Source: an uncultured Eubacteriales bacterium
Lineage (GTDB): Bacteria; Bacillota; Clostridia; Christensenellales; CAG-138
Assembly: GCA_900543475.1 (NCBI GenBank)
Contig: UQRU01000082.1
Span: 1-9,694, forward strand
DNA length: 9,694 nucleotides
Direction: 5' to 3'
Shown here: in pieces, positions 6,276-9,694 of the stretch
How positions within the stretch are numbered: the stretch's first letter is position 1
How the letters are laid out: every line of letters begins with the position of its first letter
Notes under the pieces: model-generated
Seen by the model: the letters and a program-made list of their open reading frames with translations, nothing else
What the model was told of the DNA's origin: nothing
Database searches by the model: none
Translations under genes and position numbers: made by a program

Positions 6276-7235
6276 ATGATTTGGAATACGGACCGAATGG
6301 ACTATTTCGCAGCGGATTTTTTCCAGGGAATGGGCCTAGCCATGCCGGACCGTTGGGAGCCCCTGATCGGCGTACGGAACGCCGGGGCCATCGTGCGAAA
6401 GGGCTTTGACCCTACCCGCTTCGCCATTATTATCAGCGGGGGCGGGGGCAACGGCCCCCTGTTTCCCGGGTATGTGGGGGAAGGCTTGGCGGATGCGGCG
6501 GTGATCGGCGCGCCCTTTGCCGCCCCCAATGCTTATACCATTTACGAGACCGGGAAAGCCCTGCGCCCTGAAAAAGGGGTATTGCTGCTGTATAATAATT
6601 TTGCCGGGGATTTTCTCAACAACGACATGGCAGCCGAATTTTTGCAGATGGATGGTATTCCGGTGGAAAGTGTGATTTCCAACGACGATATCGCCTCTGC
6701 CGTGGGGGAAGAACGCAGCGCCCGGGGAGGCCGCTGCGGCATCGCATTTTTAATGAAAATGGCGGCAAATTGCGCCAAGCGGGATATGTCCTTGCAGGAT
6801 ACCGCGGCGCTGTTGCGGGGCGCCCAAAGCCGTTTGGGTACGCTGAGCATCCATTTGGACTTCGGGAGCCGGCTGATCGCCTATGGAGCGGGCTTTTCCG
6901 GGGAATCCGGGGTGCGCACCGCAACCCATATGGATATGGGCCGCTGCGCCCAGGAAGCCTGCAACATGCTGCTGGAGGACCTGGAGCCCCAAGCAGGGGA
7001 GCGGCTGTATGTGCTGGTGAACCGGCTGCGGTATACCAGCTATGCGGACGGGTACATTTTTGCCAACCTGGTGCACCGGTATTTAGCCGCGCAGTACCCG
7101 GTGGAGCAGATGCGGGTCGCCAATTTCTCAAACATTATTGATGTATACGGCTATAGCGTTACCATCCTGTGCGCGGACGCCAACCTGCGCCCCTATCTGG
7201 AGGGTACCTGCTATACCGATAGCTTTATCCTATGA
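6276..7235 (+). CDS. DhaK-like dihydroxyacetone-kinase subunit lacking both active-site histidines
   Basis: This 319-residue protein has the DhaK fold. IISGGGGNG (52-60), GYVGEGLADAAV, GVLLLYNNFAGDFLN (101-115) and ISNDDIA (134-140) follow the DhaK order, and Asp112 matches the Asp near the substrate (Asp109 in E. coli DhaK). In known DhaK the first motif is GGGSGHEP, whose His (His56) contacts dihydroxyacetone, and the later GIHGEPG motif carries the His that binds the ketone as a hemiaminal. Here these read GGGGNGPLF and GAGFSGESG (204-212), so both His are gone and Ser208 takes the second position. It is therefore a divergent paralogue, either a kinase subunit for a different substrate or a ligand sensor as DhaQ is for the Lactococcus activator DhaS. 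An AAAGGAG (6262-6268) supports the start. The gene ends 17 bases before the DeoR regulator, and a DhaL gene follows that. Confidence 0.85.
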   Translation: MIWNTDRMDYFAADFFQGMGLAMPDRWEPLIGVRNAGAIVRKGFDPTRFAIIISGGGGNGPLFPGYVGEGLADAAVIGAPFAAPNAYTIYETGKALRPEKGVLLLYNNFAGDFLNNDMAAEFLQMDGIPVESVISNDDIASAVGEERSARGGRCGIAFLMKMAANCAKRDMSLQDTAALLRGAQSRLGTLSIHLDFGSRLIAYGAGFSGESGVRTATHMDMGRCAQEACNMLLEDLEPQAGERLYVLVNRLRYTSYADGYIFANLVHRYLAAQYPVEQMRVANFSNIIDVYGYSVTILCADANLRPYLEGTCYTDSFIL

Positions 7236-7252
7236 CAAAGGCGGTATAACCC

Positions 7253-8044
7253 ATGTTTGCAGAAGAACGGCAACAAAAGATTTACGATTTGATATGCCAG
7301 GAGAAATCCATGCGGGTGCAGCAGCTCAGCAAGCTGCTGAATACTTCGGAGGTGACGGTGCGGCGGGACCTGGAGGAGCTGCACCGGCAAAAGAAGATCA
7401 TCCGCACCCACGGCGGCGCGGTAGCCTATTATCCCGTCGGCAAAAGCATCAAGGTGCCGGAGCTGATGGCGGATACCCGGCAGCTGCTGGCCAAGCAGGC
7501 CATCGCCCAGGCGGCCTATGGATATATCAACGACTATGATACCATCCTATTGGATGGGTCCAGCACCGTGTATGAGCTGGTGAAGCTGCTGGCCCGCAAC
7601 GAGAAGAAGAACCTGATCATCATCACCACCTCCGCCCTGACGGTGGTGGCCCTTTCCGGGCTGGATTCCAGCCGGGTCATCATGGCGGGCGGTACGGTGA
7701 GCTACGCCCACAATACGGTGGAGGGCCACATGACCAGCAAGTTCATCCGGGATATCCGGGTGGATAAGTGCTTCATCGGCATCAACGGCATCGACGAGGA
7801 TTTCGGCTATTCCACCCCCCGCTTTGAGGATGCGGAGCTGAAGGTACTATCCATGGCCTCGGCCAACCAGTCCTTCATCCTGGCGGACCATACCAAATTC
7901 GGCAAGGTGTATCTCACCCGGGTGGACGCGGTATGCGATTACCTGATCACCGACACCCGGCAAAGCGGCTATCCCTACGAATCCCTTGAGCCGCAGACCA
8001 CAGTGGTGTTCGTGGATGAAGAAAAGGGGGCGCAAGGCGAATGA
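7253..8044 (+). CDS. DeoR-family transcriptional regulator
   Basis: This 263-residue repressor-type regulator has an N-terminal winged helix-turn-helix (about 6-58), with recognition region LSKLLNTSEVTVRRDLEEL (25-43) and wing IIRTHGGA (49-56), a family hallmark. The C-terminal DeoRC domain carries DTILLDGSSTVYELVKLL, IMAGGTVS, FIGINGID, the acidic FEDAELK segment and ADHTKFGK, which correspond to the phosphosugar-binding sites of the family. It probably senses a phosphorylated intermediate of this pathway and controls the divergent promoters at 2400-2452. Start choice: an AAAGGCGG at 7237-7243 lies 9 bases before the ATG. It is unusual in lying between the DhaK-like and DhaL genes, and its TGA overlaps the DhaL start (ATGA at 8041-8044), suggesting translational coupling. 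Confidence 0.95.
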   Translation: MFAEERQQKIYDLICQEKSMRVQQLSKLLNTSEVTVRRDLEELHRQKKIIRTHGGAVAYYPVGKSIKVPELMADTRQLLAKQAIAQAAYGYINDYDTILLDGSSTVYELVKLLARNEKKNLIIITTSALTVVALSGLDSSRVIMAGGTVSYAHNTVEGHMTSKFIRDIRVDKCFIGINGIDEDFGYSTPRFEDAELKVLSMASANQSFILADHTKFGKVYLTRVDAVCDYLITDTRQSGYPYESLEPQTTVVFVDEEKGAQGE

Positions 8045-8682
8045 TGCAAGCCTTGACCGTGGAGCAATTGCAACAGGCGTTGATCCAAGCCAGCCAGGTC
8101 ATTATCGCCAATGAACCCCTGCTTACCCAAATCGATTCCAGCATCGGGGACGGCGACCATGGCACTGGGATGCGGGACGGCTTCTCCGTTTTGCAGGAAA
8201 CCCTGAAAACCACCAAGTATCCGGATATCTTTGCCCTGATGCGGGATGCGGGCATTGCCCTGGTCAAGACCATGGGCGGCGCGTCCGGAGTCATCTTTGG
8301 CACCATGTTCATCGCCGGACATGAAGGGGTGCGGGACCGTACCCAAATGGATGCCCGGGAGCTGGTGGAATTTTTCCGGGCAGGGGCCGCTTCCATCGCC
8401 AAGCGGGGACGCACATCCCCCGGGGATAAGACCATGCTGGATGCCCTGCTGCCCGCTGTGGACGCCATGGAGCAAGCCTGTGCCCAGACCCAAGACGTGG
8501 TCCAGGTGCTGGCGGCTGCTTATCAGGGGGCCCTGGATGGGGTAGAGGCTACGAAGAATATGCTGTCCCGAAAAGGGAGGTCCAAAAATTTCCGGGAAAA
8601 AACCTTGGGCATACCGGACCCTGGCGCGGTTTCGGTATCCCTGATCTTCAAAGGCATGTATGATTCCGTTGCCGGCCAGTAG
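8041..8682 (+). CDS. dhaL: DhaL-family ADP/ATP-binding kinase subunit
   Basis: This 213-residue cytosolic protein has all main DhaL motifs. The Mg/ADP-binding segment DSSIGDGDHGTGM (32-44) has Asp32, Asp37, Asp39 and His40. GGASG (79-83), RGRTSPGDKTMLDAL (122-136) and the C-terminal RKGRSKN...GIPDPGAVS block (178-198) follow. In the family it carries the nucleotide whose phosphate is passed to the substrate on DhaK. The donor may be ATP directly, or a phosphotransferase protein DhaM that regenerates bound ADP. No dhaM lies in the window. Its partner is presumably the DhaK-like protein encoded one gene upstream, although that lacks the histidines. Two in-frame ATGs are possible (8041 or 8044), with AAGGGGG at 8024-8030 as ribosome site, and the first overlaps the deoR stop. 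The following 51 bases hold only a ribosome site for the aldolase. Confidence 0.9.
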   Translation: MMQALTVEQLQQALIQASQVIIANEPLLTQIDSSIGDGDHGTGMRDGFSVLQETLKTTKYPDIFALMRDAGIALVKTMGGASGVIFGTMFIAGHEGVRDRTQMDARELVEFFRAGAASIAKRGRTSPGDKTMLDALLPAVDAMEQACAQTQDVVQVLAAAYQGALDGVEATKNMLSRKGRSKNFREKTLGIPDPGAVSVSLIFKGMYDSVAGQ

Positions 8683-8733
8683 GCCCCGGCGGATACAATA
8701 GAGTTTCAAATCAAGAAAAAGGAGAAAAAAACC

Positions 8734-9582
8734 ATGAGCCTGGAAAAAGTGAGCGATATCTTGAAAATGGCCGACAAAGCCAAAACCTCTGCCATCGCTT
8801 ACAACTGTACGGATTACAACACCATTTACTCTGCCATCACCGTTGCGGAGGAAATGAACAAGCCTGTCATCTGCATGCTGTATCCGGAACATGCCCAAAA
8901 GAACAACTGGTGCAACCCGAAGAGCTTTTCGGAGACTGTCCGTTCCATCGCCCGGAACGTACGGGTGCCGGTGGGCCTGCATCTGGATCACTGTACGGAT
9001 CCGGACTATATCCTGGCTGCCGTAAAGGACGGCTTCACTTCCGTCATGTATGATGGTTCCATGCTCAGCGTGGAGGAAAACATCAAAAATACCCGGGCCA
9101 TTGCGGACAAAGCGCACGCCATGGGCGCCGAGGTGGAAGCGGAACTGGGGCGGGTAGGCTTTGCCTCTACGGTCACCGATCAGTCCGATACGGATATGTA
9201 TACCAAGCCCGAGGTGGCGGCGGCCTTCTGCGAGCAATCCAAGTGTGACAGCGTGGCCGTAGCCATCGGCAGCGCCCATGGCTTCTATAAGGAGACCCCC
9301 CATCTGGACATCAACCGGCTCAAGGAGATCAACGCAGCCACAGACGTGCCCCTGGTGCTCCATGGCGGCAGCGGCATCCCCAACGACCAGCTGGCCATCG
9401 CCTTCCAGGAGGGCATCAACAAGTTCAACGTGGGTACGGAATACTTCTGGCTTTACTTCCAGACCCTCAAGAAGTTTACTGCCGATCCGGACGCCAACTT
9501 CTTCCAGCTCCCCGAGGTGGTGCAGGACGCCCTGATGAACTATCTGCGGCAGAAGATGCTCCTTTGCACCATGACGGTATAA
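8734..9582 (+). CDS. Class II (zinc) ketose-phosphate aldolase, divergent
   Basis: This 282-residue cytosolic zinc aldolase of the FbaA/GatY/KbaY superfamily cleaves ketose phosphates to DHAP and an aldehyde. LHLDHC (82-87) holds the catalytic Asp85 and zinc His86. Further zinc ligands are His182 in IGSAHGFYK (178-186) and His210 in LVLHGGSGIP (207-216). EVEAELG (133-139) follows the family pattern. KFNVGTEY (230-237) matches the phosphate-end Asn motif. It departs from common members in the mobile loop after EAELGRVG, which reads FASTVTDQSDTDMY rather than the usual GVEDG-type sequence. Length (about 280) is typical. AAGGAG (8719-8724) lies 9 bases before the ATG. As last gene of the operon it probably performs the carbon-carbon cleavage, but fructose, tagatose or other ketose specificity is open. 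Confidence 0.9.
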   Translation: MSLEKVSDILKMADKAKTSAIAYNCTDYNTIYSAITVAEEMNKPVICMLYPEHAQKNNWCNPKSFSETVRSIARNVRVPVGLHLDHCTDPDYILAAVKDGFTSVMYDGSMLSVEENIKNTRAIADKAHAMGAEVEAELGRVGFASTVTDQSDTDMYTKPEVAAAFCEQSKCDSVAVAIGSAHGFYKETPHLDINRLKEINAATDVPLVLHGGSGIPNDQLAIAFQEGINKFNVGTEYFWLYFQTLKKFTADPDANFFQLPEVVQDALMNYLRQKMLLCTMTV

Positions 9583-9622
9583 CCTCCATTTTCCCACAAA
9601 CAAACGGGCAGCCTGATTGAAG

Positions 9623-9694
9623 TGACCCCAAAAAGTTAGACAATATTTGAAAGTAAAAATGTTTAAGCAGCCGAAAGGGCTTGTTGTCTGTGAA
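9623..9694. mobile_element. End of an IS3-family insertion sequence (partial)
   Basis: TGACCCCAAAAAGTTAGACA at 9623-9642 is the terminal inverted repeat typical of Firmicute IS3-family (IS150-like) elements, beginning with TG. It lies 41 bases after the aldolase stop. The rest of the element lies beyond the window. No terminator is seen between the operon and the insertion, in 9583-9622. The target-site duplication cannot be checked. Confidence 0.75.
9663..9694 (-). CDS. Probable C-terminus of IS3-family transposase (partial)
   Basis: On the minus strand the last codons before a TAA (complement of 9663-9665) read ...HRQQALSAA. This is an Ala-rich ending of the sort seen in IS3 OrfB transposases, placed 21 bases inside the terminal repeat, as expected for orfB near the 3' end. 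Only about 10 codons are visible, so identity rests on the terminal repeat and its position. The element would then be oriented toward the aldolase on the minus strand. Confidence 0.45.
   Translation of the reverse strand, partial: HRQQALSAA

Noticed and set aside
8694..8699. TACAAT, a possible -10 for an internal aldolase promoter
   Set aside because: No acceptable -35 at 16-18 bp upstream. The nearest candidate, TTGCCG, has a 20-bp spacer.
7975..9603. 542-residue open frame antisense to dhaL and the aldolase
   Set aside because: It spans two genes with clear families and the gap between them, and its translation shows no family motif. It is a by-product of codon composition.

Overview
The window is a carbohydrate-uptake and catabolism locus, probably from a gut-type Firmicute of class Clostridia. 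This is inferred from Shine-Dalgarno sites of the AGGAGG type, GC-rich coding DNA, a lipoprotein with a long (E/D)EAPA linker of the kind common in clostridial binding proteins, and a Firmicute-style IS3-family insertion-sequence end. No marker gene fixes the genus.

Layout. Bases 1-118 are G and C homopolymers and look like a contig-end artefact. A two-gene operon then runs on the minus strand: a PfkB-family sugar kinase (1289-2260), then a DUF4432 aldose-1-epimerase-like protein (194-1246), closed by a clear intrinsic terminator at 132-165. A 303-base intergenic region (2261-2563) holds a compact divergent promoter. On both strands extended -10 elements overlap in one perfect palindrome (2418-2434), each with a -35 box 17 bp away. 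Two copies of a TTGATCGnAnTCG motif lie beside it, exactly 40 bp apart.

The plus-strand operon encodes a complete ribose-type ABC importer: lipoprotein binding protein (2564-3610), double-domain ATPase (3734-5236) and permease (5262-6242). It continues with a DhaK-like protein (6276-7235), a DeoR-family regulator (7253-8044), a DhaL subunit that overlaps the regulator by 4 bases (8041-8682) and a class II ketose-phosphate aldolase (8734-9582). A strong hairpin without a U-tract separates the binding protein from the ATPase. Just after the aldolase, at about 9623, the end of an IS3-family element begins, with the last codons of a probable minus-strand transposase at the window edge.

How the genes may work together (inference). 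A free sugar enters through the ABC system, mutarotation or epimerisation is handled by the DUF4432 protein, the PfkB kinase phosphorylates it, and the aldolase splits the product into DHAP-type and aldehyde pieces. A DhaK/DhaL pair could phosphorylate a remaining small keto or aldehyde sugar. No isomerase is seen, so the substrate may already be a ketose, or isomerisation may occur elsewhere. The substrate cannot be named from sequence.

The most interesting point is the DhaK-like protein. It keeps the DhaK fold motifs and the conserved Asp, but lacks both histidines used for dihydroxyacetone binding and catalysis in known DhaK proteins. Because it sits directly beside a DeoR regulator and a motif-complete DhaL, it may be a kinase subunit for another substrate or a ligand sensor comparable in principle to DhaQ.
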